The notes beneath the pieces are model-generated. The model searched no databases. It was not told where the DNA came from and was given only the letters and a program-made list of their open reading frames with translations. A DNA stretch of 64,000 nucleotides from Bacteroidales bacterium (lineage in GTDB: Bacteria > Bacteroidota > Bacteroidia > Bacteroidales > UBA10428), in contig JAFGOZ010000425.1 of assembly GCA_016926235.1 (NCBI GenBank), positions 19,637 to 83,636 on the forward strand. The letters run 5' to 3'. Shown one piece after another: positions 35,296 to 43,318 of this stretch. Within the stretch, counting starts at the first letter, position 1, and every line of letters begins with the position of its first letter. The position numbers were made by a program, and so were the translations under genes.

Positions 35296-35781
35296 ATGAC
35301 TGTAGAAGAATATAACATAAGCGTTGAAGAGTATTCGGACCGGATATACCGGTTTGTCCTGAAAAACACACGTGACCAGGACAAATCAAGAGATATAGTG
35401 CAGGATACTTTTGAGAAGCTATGGATAAAAAAGGATAACGTGTCATTTGATAAAGTAAAATCCTATTTATTTACCACAGCTTATCACAGCTTTATCGACC
35501 TTACAAGAAAAGATAAGAGACAAACAGACATAGAGGAGATAAGTATGGAAAATTATTCACATAGTGAGCAATATTCGGACCTTAAAGAAATTTTAAACAA
35601 AGCAATAGAACAAATGCCTGAAATTCAAAGGTCAGTGGTATTATTACGTGACTATGAAGGATATTCATACAGTGAAATTGCCGAAGTAACAGGCTTAAAC
35701 GAAGCTCAGGTAAAAGTATATATTTATCGCGGACGTATGTTTTTAAAGAACTATATAGGTAAACTTGAAACTGTAGTGTAA
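35296..35781 (+). CDS. RNA polymerase ECF-type sigma factor
   Basis: The protein has 161 residues. Region 2 reads YSDRIYRFVLKNTRDQDKSR, then DIVQDTFEKLWIKKD. Region 4 reads MPEIQRSVVLLRDYEGYSYS, then EIAEVTGLNEAQVKVYIYRG, a standard helix-turn-helix. It binds core polymerase and directs it to promoters of the TGTAAC/CGTC type seen at its own gene. The next gene, one base away, encodes a membrane protein of the anti-sigma type, which would hold it inactive until a signal arrives. Confidence 0.95.
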   Translation: MTVEEYNISVEEYSDRIYRFVLKNTRDQDKSRDIVQDTFEKLWIKKDNVSFDKVKSYLFTTAYHSFIDLTRKDKRQTDIEEISMENYSHSEQYSDLKEILNKAIEQMPEIQRSVVLLRDYEGYSYSEIAEVTGLNEAQVKVYIYRGRMFLKNYIGKLETVV

Positions 35782-35782
35782 A

Positions 35783-36895
35783 ATGTTGAAAATAAACAGA
35801 CATAATTATGAATCATTCTTTATTGATTACCTGGATGGTAATCTGAAAGGTAAAGATTTGTCTGATTTTAAGACATTTTTAAGCAATAACCCTGACCTGT
35901 GGGAAGAATTACAGGAATTTGAATCCTGCCAATTACTCGTATCTGATGAAATCTTCCCTGACAAAAGGCATCTTAAAAGAGATATTAATGATATTTCGAA
36001 AATCTCGGATGATAACTTCGAAGAAATAGTCATTGCCTATTATGAAAAAGATTTGGATGAAATCCATGAAACTATGTTACAGGATTATCTTTCTCATCAT
36101 CCAGAAAAAGAAAAAGTATATTCTATTTATTCAAAAACATTTATTAAACCTGATTTAACAATTACGTTTAATAAAAAATCATCCCTGAAGAAACTCTCAA
36201 TTGGACAAAAACGAAACAGGATACTGTATGCTGTGGCCTCAGCGGCTGCCATACTATTGCTTGTGATATCCATAATACGGCAACCTGATATTGCAAACCT
36301 TTTAAACAGGGATAATCTGGCTACCTATATTTCACAAGATAATGTGCATGAGCAAATCCAAATATCTGAAGAAAAAGTACAAGAAATTGGATCAACTGTA
36401 AATTCTTTAAGTAACACTACAGATAAAGCAGATCAAATTATTGAATATAAGAATACTATTATACTTGCTTCAGGTACAAATGTAATAAAATCCAGTGATA
36501 CCGCCAATATATCGAATACACGGAATCCATTATATGCTGAAAAACTTGATTCGCGAAATATAAATTCAATCGAATGCTGCACAAAACCTTATGAACCTGT
36601 TTTTGCAAAACAATATTCACTGGCCAGCAATTATCAAACTGATGCAGATGGCGGAGAATTATTACTTAAAGATATTGCATTATATGAAATTAAAACCATT
36701 ATTTACCAGGAAGAAATTGAGCAACCTAAAAAATTTTCATTCTGGGATGTGGCTGAAGCAAGTATCAATACCTTTAACCGCTTTAGTGAAACTGATATCG
36801 AGGTAAGTAAAAAAACAGATGCAAATGGTAAGCTGCAGGCTCTTGCTATAAATGGAATAGACTTTGGTTTTTCAACCACACGAATTAAGAAATAG
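35783..36895 (+). CDS. Membrane anti-sigma factor-like protein
   Basis: The protein has 370 residues, one base after the sigma gene. The N-terminal cytoplasmic part (NRHNYESFFIDYLDGNLKGK, DLSDFKTFLSNNPDLWEELQ) has the layout of Bacteroidetes anti-sigma proteins that follow ECF genes; no zinc HxxxCxxC motif is present. One transmembrane helix lies at about 149-167 (YAVASAAAILLLVISII). The C-terminal 200 residues are periplasmic and unrecognised. Assignment rests on gene order and topology rather than on a sequence motif. Confidence 0.75.
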   Translation: MLKINRHNYESFFIDYLDGNLKGKDLSDFKTFLSNNPDLWEELQEFESCQLLVSDEIFPDKRHLKRDINDISKISDDNFEEIVIAYYEKDLDEIHETMLQDYLSHHPEKEKVYSIYSKTFIKPDLTITFNKKSSLKKLSIGQKRNRILYAVASAAAILLLVISIIRQPDIANLLNRDNLATYISQDNVHEQIQISEEKVQEIGSTVNSLSNTTDKADQIIEYKNTIILASGTNVIKSSDTANISNTRNPLYAEKLDSRNINSIECCTKPYEPVFAKQYSLASNYQTDADGGELLLKDIALYEIKTIIYQEEIEQPKKFSFWDVAEASINTFNRFSETDIEVSKKTDANGKLQALAINGIDFGFSTTRIKK

Positions 36896-36916
36896 TATTT
36901 TTATTTTGATAATAAA

Positions 36917-36952
36917 AAGCCACAATCCATTATTCGGGTTGTGGTTTTTTTT
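36917..36952 (+). terminator. Terminator after the sigma/anti-sigma operon
   Basis: AAGCCACAATCC and GGGTTGTGGTTT form an imperfect stem of about nine pairs with a run of eight T after it. It lies just after the anti-sigma stop at 36895. Confidence 0.75.
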
Positions 36953-37042
36953 AACACTAAGATAATTCGAATCCTTGCAGGGTGAATGCCGGGATTATAT
37001 TTTTGAAAAACTTAAACTTTCTTAAAAAAAGTTAATACCCCC

Positions 37043-37071
37043 TGTAACTTTTCATACCTGACCCCGTCCTA
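37043..37071 (+). promoter_or_regulatory. ECF-type promoter of the outer-membrane barrel gene
   Basis: TGTAACTTTTCA (37043-37054), 10 nt, then CGTCCTA (37065-37071), 51 nt before the ATG at 37122. It has the same 12-mer and the same spacing as the promoter of the sigma gene at 35243, while the spacer bases differ. This marks the barrel gene as a likely direct target of the neighbouring ECF sigma factor. Confidence 0.72.
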
Positions 37072-37121
37072 CCATCAATAACGGCCTTAAGAAAATAAAT
37101 TAATAATATAAAAACTTAATT

Positions 37122-38390
37122 ATGAAGAAGATTGGACTTTTAACACTGCTACTCCTTCTTAGTGTGCAAATTGCATTTAACCAGGAGGATAGTTCATACA
37201 TCGAAAATCAAGTAGATGTAGATGAACTGGTTCAGGTTAATGACAATGGGAAAACTACCGTGGTAAATATCGGGGGTAAAGAAGTACTTACCATAAGAGA
37301 AACCGATCAGGGAGTAACCATTGACATTGATGACAACAACATTTTTAAAGTTACCGAAACTGATAATGGTGTGACCATTAAAGTAGGTGAAGATGAAATT
37401 CTAAGTATCATTCAGGGTTCTGATACCACAACCACTATTAATGATAAACAACTTGAAGAAATCATTGAAGGAATTGGTAAAACCATCGAAAAAAGTATAG
37501 AAGATCATAACAAAAACGTAGAGTTAAATATTGAGAGTGATAAATTTTCTTTGCATACTGATGATGTCGAAAAAACACTTGAATTACTTGAAAATGATGA
37601 TAATGTAAGCATCTGGATCGAAGGCATTGAAGTATTATCTACTGACGGGGGCGATACAACAAAAATTCGCCTGAAAAATAAAGAAATAAACATTGTAGAA
37701 GATGAAAATGGAAAAACTTCTGTAAATGTAGAGAAAATAGAAAAGGATCCGAAGAAAAAGAAGTTTAAAGGCCATTACCAGGGTTTTGATCTCGGATTTA
37801 ATGATTTTGTAAATAAAGATTATTCTTTTACCCGTAGTGATGCAGATCAGTTTATGGATTTGAATATTAGCCGTTCAGAAACGTTTGGATTAAATATACT
37901 CCAATATAGTTTTGGCTTAGGTACAAACCAATTGGGTGTAGTAACCGGTTTAGGATTCCAGTTCTCTGATTATTTTTTCAGCGGAAATAATTCAATCCGT
38001 GATTCCCTTGGATATATACTGGCGCTTGATTATACAGATGTTGACCTGATAAAAAGTAAATTATCCACCACTTACCTCCAGATACCATTGCTCATTGAAG
38101 CACAATTTCCCAATACAAAAAGGTCAAAAAGGGTACATATTGCAGCAGGTGTAGTAGGAGATTTAAAACTTGGATCGCATACCAAAGTAGTATATCGTGA
38201 GAACGGTAACCGTCAAAAAGAAAAGGAAAAAGGTGATTTTGCCCTCAGGCCTCTCCGCTACGGATTTACAGTGCGTACCGGTTATAAAGCATTAAACTTG
38301 TTCGCTATATACTATCCTCAAACCTTCTTTGAAAAAGGTAAAGGACCGGAATTATATCCATTCTCCATTGGATTTACGTTTAATCCATAA
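37122..38390 (+). CDS. Outer-membrane beta-barrel protein with acidic repeat domain
   Basis: The protein has 422 residues with a signal peptide (MKKIGLLTLLLLLSVQIAFN). Residues about 40-95 hold two similar segments (VLTIRETDQGVTIDIDDN and IFKVTETDNGVTIKVGED), part of an acidic region up to about 210. The C-terminal half (FKGHYQGFDLGFNDFVNK to the end FSIGFTFNP) is a porin-like outer-membrane barrel of the PorT/OMP_b-brl type, ending in an aromatic strand. It carries the ECF promoter shared with the sigma gene, so it may be an envelope-stress or signalling output of that system. Confidence 0.8.
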   Translation: MKKIGLLTLLLLLSVQIAFNQEDSSYIENQVDVDELVQVNDNGKTTVVNIGGKEVLTIRETDQGVTIDIDDNNIFKVTETDNGVTIKVGEDEILSIIQGSDTTTTINDKQLEEIIEGIGKTIEKSIEDHNKNVELNIESDKFSLHTDDVEKTLELLENDDNVSIWIEGIEVLSTDGGDTTKIRLKNKEINIVEDENGKTSVNVEKIEKDPKKKKFKGHYQGFDLGFNDFVNKDYSFTRSDADQFMDLNISRSETFGLNILQYSFGLGTNQLGVVTGLGFQFSDYFFSGNNSIRDSLGYILALDYTDVDLIKSKLSTTYLQIPLLIEAQFPNTKRSKRVHIAAGVVGDLKLGSHTKVVYRENGNRQKEKEKGDFALRPLRYGFTVRTGYKALNLFAIYYPQTFFEKGKGPELYPFSIGFTFNP

Positions 38391-38413
38391 TAATTACATA
38401 GGGTTTGTTATAA

Positions 38414-38440
38414 AGAGCTGTCTGCGGACAGCTTTTTTTG
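38414..38440 (+). terminator. Terminator after the outer-membrane barrel gene
   Basis: AGCTGTC (38416-38422) pairs with GACAGCT (38427-38433) around a TGCG loop and is followed by seven T in total. It separates the barrel gene from the peptide locus. Confidence 0.85.
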
Positions 38441-38463
38441 TGTAATTTTAATTTGTGTTACCT

Positions 38464-38489
38464 TGTAATGATTCAATCTCAATTACGCT
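38464..38489 (+). promoter_or_regulatory. Weak ECF-promoter-like match upstream of the peptide gene
   Basis: TGTAATGATTCA (38464-38475) agrees with the TGTAACTTTTCA block at 9 of 12 positions and is followed after 10 nt by CGCT instead of CGTC. The distance is the same as in the two strong copies. It lies about 130 nt before the peptide ATG. It may be chance. Confidence 0.25.
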
Positions 38490-38568
38490 CATAACTATTT
38501 ATATATTAATTGTTTAGCAAATAAATGTAAAAATAGTTAATTTTTATTTAGGGTATATCATCTGTTCG

Positions 38569-38598
38569 TTGTCATATAAATAAAGTACCTTATTAAAT
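38569..38598 (+). promoter_or_regulatory. Conserved upstream region of the duplicated peptide gene (TTG / TATT)
   Basis: The 58 bases from 38550 to 38607 align without gaps to 38858-38915, with about 43 identities by hand count. Within them TTG (38569-38571) and TATT (38591-38594), 19 nt apart, are kept in both copies and suit -33/-7 positions, although the -7 box is not an exact TAnnTTTG. Confidence 0.4.
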
Positions 38599-38616
38599 AA
38601 CTTAAATTTTAAGATA

Positions 38617-38715
38617 ATGAAAACTAAAAAATTTGAAAAACTGAACGAAAAGCAGATGAATGCAGTAAAAGGTGGTTTTAAAGCAGGTTCTAGTTTAACT
38701 GCGGGAGGAAGTTAA
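38617..38715 (+). CDS. Double-glycine leader peptide, putative natural product precursor
   Basis: This is a 32-residue peptide. Residues 1-20 look like a GG-type leader: Lys-rich start, then LNEKQMNAVKGG (9-20), the pattern of Bacteroidetes natural product precursors and class II bacteriocin leaders. The putative core is only 12 residues, FKAGSSLTAGGS, small and Gly/Ser-rich with no Cys. The start is the ATG 18 nt after a conserved AACTTAAAT. A partial second copy follows about 220 bases downstream, then a terminator, then a ThiF-type enzyme gene. No dedicated peptidase-ABC transporter is in the window. The leader resemblance is clear; the function is inferred. Confidence 0.7.
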   Translation: MKTKKFEKLNEKQMNAVKGGFKAGSSLTAGGS

Positions 38716-38908
38716 ATATAAAACCAGCTTGAGGTATTACAGGTATAATAAACTCATCAAAATACCCGTATATATAACTGTAATTCGAAAAAGAAATAGG
38801 GCGGAAAAACTTCCTTGCATATCCTATGAATGTCAAAATTTTTTTCGGATAATTTTCAGGGTATTTGCTATGTTAGTTGTATTAAAATTAAATAATCCTA
38901 TTTTATAA

Positions 38909-39007
38909 CTTAAATCAAAAATAAACGAAAAACAGATGAAAAAAGTAAAAGATGGTGATGGCAGTGCAAAAAGGGCTCTTGATGCATTTATTGATCCAAG
39001 AAAATAA
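38909..39007 (+). pseudogene. Second copy of the GG-leader peptide gene, start region lost
   Basis: The frame reads LKSKINEKQMKKVKDGDG followed by SAKRALDAFIDPRK and stop, clearly related to the KLNEKQMNAVKGG leader of the first copy. Compared with copy one, about 27 bases covering the ATG are missing and a stop (TAA, 38906-38908) precedes the frame. The only ATG left (38936) would give 23 residues beginning inside the leader, and the GG has become DG. Either it has decayed or it makes a leaderless 23-residue peptide. Confidence 0.6.
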
Positions 39008-39040
39008 CATAATTTAGCTATACATCTGTTTATTTTAAAT

Positions 39041-39070
39041 GGTTGTTATTTATTAGCAACCTTTTTTTTT
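39041..39070 (+). terminator. Terminator after the peptide locus
   Basis: GGTTGTTA (39041-39048) pairs with TAGCAACC (39054-39061, with one G-T pair), followed by nine T. It isolates the peptide genes from the ThiF-type gene. Confidence 0.85.
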
Positions 39071-39116
39071 GCAAATTAGTTTTTTACCTTTTTATTCAAT
39101 TTTCTGCAAAACAAAT

Positions 39117-39142
39117 CGTAACTTCACTATACAACCATCGTA
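39117..39142 (+). promoter_or_regulatory. Weak ECF-promoter-like match before the E1-enzyme gene
   Basis: CGTAACTTCACT (39117-39128) shares GTAACTT with the ECF -35 block and is followed after 10 nt by CGTA (39139-39142). The spacing is the same as in the two strong copies. It would start transcription close to the ATG at 39152, giving an almost leaderless message. Confidence 0.3.
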
Positions 39143-39151
39143 TGTTGTACC

Positions 39152-39844
39152 ATGGAGTCGAGTATATTGAGTAACCAGGAAATGCGTATTTATGCGCAAC
39201 AAATTGCCATTGATCAAATTGGCATAAAAGGACAGGAAAACCTAAAACAATCACGTGTTCTGGTAATAGGGGCTGGCGGATTAGGTGTAACCGTTTTACA
39301 AAACCTTGCTTCCCTGGGAATAGGCACGCTTGGAATATCCGATAACAGTCTCATACAGGAAGATGATCTTCCCCGCCATAACCTCTTTGGAATAGGGGAT
39401 ATTGGCAAACAGAAAGCCATAATAACAAAGGAAAAACTGCACAAAAACCACCCACAAATAACATACAACATACACAATATATGTATTTCAGATAAAAATA
39501 CTTACGAAATTTGTGCAAACTACGATATAATAGTAGACGCAACTAAACATCTCCCCACAAGCAAGGTACTTAATACAACCTGCTGCAATCAAATAAAACC
39601 CTTGGTTTTTGGTACAATAAAAGGTTTTCAGGGCATGGTAACCGTATTTAACTTATTGGATGGGCACCATTTTGAGGATATATTTCCTAATAAAACCTTG
39701 GATGAGTATAAGTCGGAACCTGTTTCAGCTATTGCTCCTTTAGTAGGTATTATTGGCAGTTATATGGCTGGCGAGGTATTAAAAATTGTAGTAGGCATGA
39801 ATAATGTAGCCAATAAAAATGTAATCAAAGTCCCTTTTTGTTAA
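39152..39844 (+). CDS. Stand-alone ThiF/MoeB-family E1-like adenylyltransferase
   Basis: The 230-residue protein has a classic E1 start (YAQQIAIDQIGIKGQENLKQ), then the ATP-binding loop GAGGLG (40-45), DNSLIQEDDLPRHNLFG, QKAIITKEKL and ATKHLPTSKVLN. Such enzymes adenylate a protein or peptide C-terminus. Unlike ThiF or MoeB, it has no CxxC zinc pairs: the place of CYRCLFP reads VFNLLDGHHFEDIFP. There is no rhodanese domain and no ThiS/MoaD gene nearby. Cysteines at NTTCCNQ and the final residue are present. It lies directly after a GG-leader peptide locus and is coupled to the next gene by TAATG, so a peptide or signalling role is possible. Confidence 0.8.
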   Translation: MESSILSNQEMRIYAQQIAIDQIGIKGQENLKQSRVLVIGAGGLGVTVLQNLASLGIGTLGISDNSLIQEDDLPRHNLFGIGDIGKQKAIITKEKLHKNHPQITYNIHNICISDKNTYEICANYDIIVDATKHLPTSKVLNTTCCNQIKPLVFGTIKGFQGMVTVFNLLDGHHFEDIFPNKTLDEYKSEPVSAIAPLVGIIGSYMAGEVLKIVVGMNNVANKNVIKVPFC

Positions 39845-42039
39845 TGAAAGATTATATAAAAAATAAATCCTGCTTCTCAATTATAAAAATATTTTTGGTT
39901 CTTATTTCTATAAGTCCCTGTACTATTGCTCAGCAACAAAAAATTGACAGCCTGTTGAACATAATACAAAATGATAAGTTTGATGATTCCGCACTAACTG
40001 TGTATTTTCAAAAGATAGCTGTTGAATATAAAAATATTGATGTAGATTCTTCCTATAAATATTTACAAAAAGCGTTAAAATTAAGCAAACTCCTTGATAA
40101 TGAATACCTGTATTGTTTCACGTTGTTATTAACAGGTGACTTTTATAACAGAAACAAAATGCTTGATAGCATGAAATATTACTATAACCATAGTTTATAT
40201 TTAGCAAATAAAAATGATTTCAGAGATATTCAAGGCATGATATTTAATGGGTATGGCGTTTACCATATGAACTTGTCCAATTATGATACTGCATTAGTAT
40301 TTATGCATCAAGCGTCTAAAATTAGTGAGTCAATAGGTGAGATAGATTTGCTAAACAGAATTTATAACAACATAGGAGTAATCCATTATCATTTAGAAAA
40401 TTTTGATAAGGCACTCTATTATTATGAAAAAACATTAAAATACAGGGAAAATGCAAAAGATGCTCCGGATGTTGCAATAATATACAATAATATGGGTATT
40501 ATTTATTACTATAAAAATGATATTAATAAATCTATTGACTATTTTAAAAAATCTCTGGAAATATACAAGAAACAGGGAAATCTACGACAAATGGCCCTGC
40601 CACTATATAATATTGCAGAACTTTATGAGATCCAACAAAAATACAACCTGGCTCTGAAGTATTTATGGGAAGTTTATTCTATTGAAAACAAGCTGGATGA
40701 TCTGCAGGGTAAGGCTAATACATTGATATTAATCGGAAAAATTCAGTCAGAATTAGGAATGAATACTGAAGCTATTAATAATCAATTGGAAGGGACTAAA
40801 ATGCTTAAAGAACTTGGCGCTAAAAAGGATCTTTCAGAAGCATATTTAATTCTATCGGAAACCTATGAGTCAATAAATGATTTTAAAATGTCTCTCAAAT
40901 ATTATAAGAATTTTACAGAAATAAATGACACTATTTTAAATGAAGAAAAATTAAAACTCCTTACTGAAGTGGAAGCCAAGTATGAAACAAAACAAAAAGA
41001 ACAACAAATTAAACTTCAGGATGCAAAAATTGCTGAACAAACTGCCAAAGTAAAAAAGAAAAACTTCCAAATAATTGGATTTTTTATTATATCGTTTTTA
41101 CTACTCTTATTGGTTTTTGCTATATACAAAAGTTACCGGAACAAGAAACGAGCCAACGAGATTTTATCCAATCAAAAAGAAGAAATAGAAAGCCAGCGCG
41201 ATGAAATAGAGGCACAGCGTAACATGGTACAGGAACAAAAGGAACGCATTGAGGCACAGCAAAAGGAAATAAAAGACAGTATACGCTACGCACAACGCAT
41301 ACAAAGTGCTATTATGCCACCAGATGATTATCTTAACAAAATTCTGGATGAACATTTTATTATAAATATTCCCAGGGATATTGTGGGAGGAGACTTTTAC
41401 TGGGTTAATAGAAAAGGTCATAAACTATATATGGCTGTGGCAGATTGCACAGGACATGGAGTGCCGGGCGGATTTATGAGCATGATGGGTGTTTCGTTTC
41501 TGAACGAAATACTGAATGAACCACGCTCTTTGCATACAAACCAAATACTTGATATGCTCAGAAAATATGTTATTGAGTCTATGCACCAAACCGGTGAAAG
41601 TGGAGGCATGAAAGATGGTATGGATATTTCATTATGCATTCTTGACTTATCAAAGAATACACTTGAGTTTTCCGGTGCATTTTCAGCACTTTACCTATTT
41701 ATAAATAATGATTTTTTAGAAGTTAAAGGCGATAAAATGCCGATTGGTTTCTACCGGTCTAAAGCTGATGCTCCATTTACTAAACATACTATTGAATTGA
41801 AAGAAAACAATATGATCTATATGTTTACTGATGGCTATATTGATCAGTTTGGAGGTGAAAATGGTGATAAATTCAAAACAGATAATTTCAAAAACTTATT
41901 GCAGGTGATATATACAAAATCAATGATTTATCAAAAAGAAATCTTATATGATAATCATATGCTTTGGAAAGGGACCTATGACCAGATTGACGATATCCTG
42001 ATTTTTGGGCTAAGAATTAAAAACAGAAACCAGGTATAA
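39844..42039 (+). CDS. TPR-containing SpoIIE-type (PP2C) phosphatase
   Basis: The protein has 731 residues. The ATG overlaps the ThiF-type stop by one base. A signal peptide (about 1-27) is followed by TPR repeats over about 60-370 (for example IYNNIGVIHYHLENFDKALY), a transmembrane helix near 416-434, a coiled coil (EEIESQRDEIEAQRNMVQEQ), and a SpoIIE/PP2C domain. Catalytic motifs are DIVGGDFYW, VADCTGHGVPGGFMSMMG, DGMDISLCILD, FTDGYIDQFGG and DQIDDILIFG. The TPR part would sense periplasmic peptides or proteins and the cytoplasmic domain would dephosphorylate a STAS-type anti-anti-sigma or similar protein. The target is not encoded nearby. Confidence 0.88.
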   Translation: MKDYIKNKSCFSIIKIFLVLISISPCTIAQQQKIDSLLNIIQNDKFDDSALTVYFQKIAVEYKNIDVDSSYKYLQKALKLSKLLDNEYLYCFTLLLTGDFYNRNKMLDSMKYYYNHSLYLANKNDFRDIQGMIFNGYGVYHMNLSNYDTALVFMHQASKISESIGEIDLLNRIYNNIGVIHYHLENFDKALYYYEKTLKYRENAKDAPDVAIIYNNMGIIYYYKNDINKSIDYFKKSLEIYKKQGNLRQMALPLYNIAELYEIQQKYNLALKYLWEVYSIENKLDDLQGKANTLILIGKIQSELGMNTEAINNQLEGTKMLKELGAKKDLSEAYLILSETYESINDFKMSLKYYKNFTEINDTILNEEKLKLLTEVEAKYETKQKEQQIKLQDAKIAEQTAKVKKKNFQIIGFFIISFLLLLLVFAIYKSYRNKKRANEILSNQKEEIESQRDEIEAQRNMVQEQKERIEAQQKEIKDSIRYAQRIQSAIMPPDDYLNKILDEHFIINIPRDIVGGDFYWVNRKGHKLYMAVADCTGHGVPGGFMSMMGVSFLNEILNEPRSLHTNQILDMLRKYVIESMHQTGESGGMKDGMDISLCILDLSKNTLEFSGAFSALYLFINNDFLEVKGDKMPIGFYRSKADAPFTKHTIELKENNMIYMFTDGYIDQFGGENGDKFKTDNFKNLLQVIYTKSMIYQKEILYDNHMLWKGTYDQIDDILIFGLRIKNRNQV

Positions 42040-42109
42040 AATTTTCGTCTTTTTAGCAATTTCGATTTACAATTTGTTTTGATTAAACAAACATTCCCCG
42101 CATATTTTG

Positions 42110-42117
42110 TAGATTTG
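42110..42117 (+). promoter_or_regulatory. Candidate -7 element of pepE (TAGATTTG)
   Basis: This is an exact TAnnTTTG match, 18 nt before the pepE ATG at 42136. A TTTG lies 28 nt upstream, longer than the usual spacing. Confidence 0.4.
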
Positions 42118-42135
42118 TGGAGTAATCTGTCTATT

Positions 42136-42846
42136 ATGAAACTTCTACTTATTAGCAATTCCACTATGGCAGGTGAGCCTTATCTGGAATATACAATTCC
42201 ACATATCCAACTTTTTTTGGAAAAAAAACACTACCAAGCCATTTTTATACCATATGCAGGGGTTACAATATCCTGGGATCATTATTCTTCGATAGTTTCT
42301 GATCGCTTTTCAAAACTAAATTGTTTTGTACATCCTATTCATAAAGAAGCCGAACCTAAAAAAGCAATTAAAGAATGTGATTTAATTATAATTGGTGGAG
42401 GAAATACCTTTCAACTTCTTAAAATATTACAGGATAATGATTTAATTGAAATCATTCAACAAAAAGTTAAAGAAGGTACACCATATATTGGCTGGAGTGC
42501 CGGGGCAAATATGGCATGTCCTACTCTGTGTACTACAAATGACATGCCCATTATAGAGCCATCAAGTTTTAATGCACTACATCTAATACCATTCCAGATC
42601 AATCCACATTATACAGATATACACCCTGAGGGTCATGCTGGTGAAACCAGGGATGATCGAATTGCAGAATTCATAGAGGTTACACCAGACCGGTATGTTG
42701 TTGGCCTCCGAGAAGGAAGTATTTTAAAGGTCGTGAACAACCGTATTGATTTATTATGTGGTAAATCCGTCAAAATATTTAAAAAAGGTATTACACCATT
42801 TGAAATTGATAATCAAGATGATTTACAATTCTTATTAACCAGTTAA
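42136..42846 (+). CDS. pepE: Dipeptidase E (alpha-aspartyl dipeptidase)
   Basis: The protein has 236 residues from the ATG at 42136, which gives the family start MKLLLISNSTMAGEPYLEY; reading back to TTG 42079 adds an unrelated stretch that would run through the promoter. Family S51 motifs are IIIGGGNTFQLLK, the nucleophile Ser121 in IGWSAGANMACPT, TTNDMPI and LIPFQINPHYTDIHPEGHAG. It hydrolyses dipeptides with N-terminal Asp in the cytoplasm. It is followed by dtd after 16 bases, so the two probably share a transcript. Confidence 0.94.
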   Translation: MKLLLISNSTMAGEPYLEYTIPHIQLFLEKKHYQAIFIPYAGVTISWDHYSSIVSDRFSKLNCFVHPIHKEAEPKKAIKECDLIIIGGGNTFQLLKILQDNDLIEIIQQKVKEGTPYIGWSAGANMACPTLCTTNDMPIIEPSSFNALHLIPFQINPHYTDIHPEGHAGETRDDRIAEFIEVTPDRYVVGLREGSILKVVNNRIDLLCGKSVKIFKKGITPFEIDNQDDLQFLLTS

Positions 42847-42862
42847 TTTCATAAACATATAT

Positions 42863-43315
42863 ATGAGAGCTGTAATACAAAGAGTTAAAGAATCGTACGT
42901 TGATATTGAAGGTAAACGCACCGCTGCCATTAGGCAGGGGTTGCTTATCCTTTTGGGAATAGAAGAAGCGGATACAATTGAAGATATTGATTGGCTCTCG
43001 GGAAAAATTTCCCGGTTGCGCATTTTTAAAGATGATGCAGGAGTAATGAATCTTTCAATCCGGGATATTGAAGGGGAGATTATTGTGGTAAGTCAATTTA
43101 CATTGCATGCAAGTACAAAAAAGGGAAACAGACCTTCATACATTAAAGCTGCAAAACCTGAAACAGCTGTTCCTTTATATGAACAATTTGTGGATGCCCT
43201 GGAAAAAGAATCGGGCATAAAGATACAAACCGGTACTTTTGGTGCAATGATGGATGTTGGATTAGTAAATGACGGGCCGGTAACAATTATTATAGATACT
43301 AAAAACAAAGAATAA
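42863..43315 (+). CDS. dtd: D-aminoacyl-tRNA deacylase
   Basis: The protein has 150 residues, the normal length. It begins MRAVIQRVKESYVDIEG, and has SQFTLHAS and the C-terminal NDGPVTIII, the SQxT and Gly-cisPro motifs that form the active site across the dimer. It hydrolyses D-amino acids from mischarged tRNA. It lies close behind pepE, with a repeat-rich spacer downstream before the MazG-like gene. Confidence 0.96.
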   Translation: MRAVIQRVKESYVDIEGKRTAAIRQGLLILLGIEEADTIEDIDWLSGKISRLRIFKDDAGVMNLSIRDIEGEIIVVSQFTLHASTKKGNRPSYIKAAKPETAVPLYEQFVDALEKESGIKIQTGTFGAMMDVGLVNDGPVTIIIDTKNKE

Positions 43316-43318
43316 ATA

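Noticed and set aside
39152..39844. Calling the E1-like gene thiF or moeB
   Set aside because: It lacks the CxxC zinc pairs and any neighbouring thiamine or molybdopterin gene, so a specific symbol is not justified.
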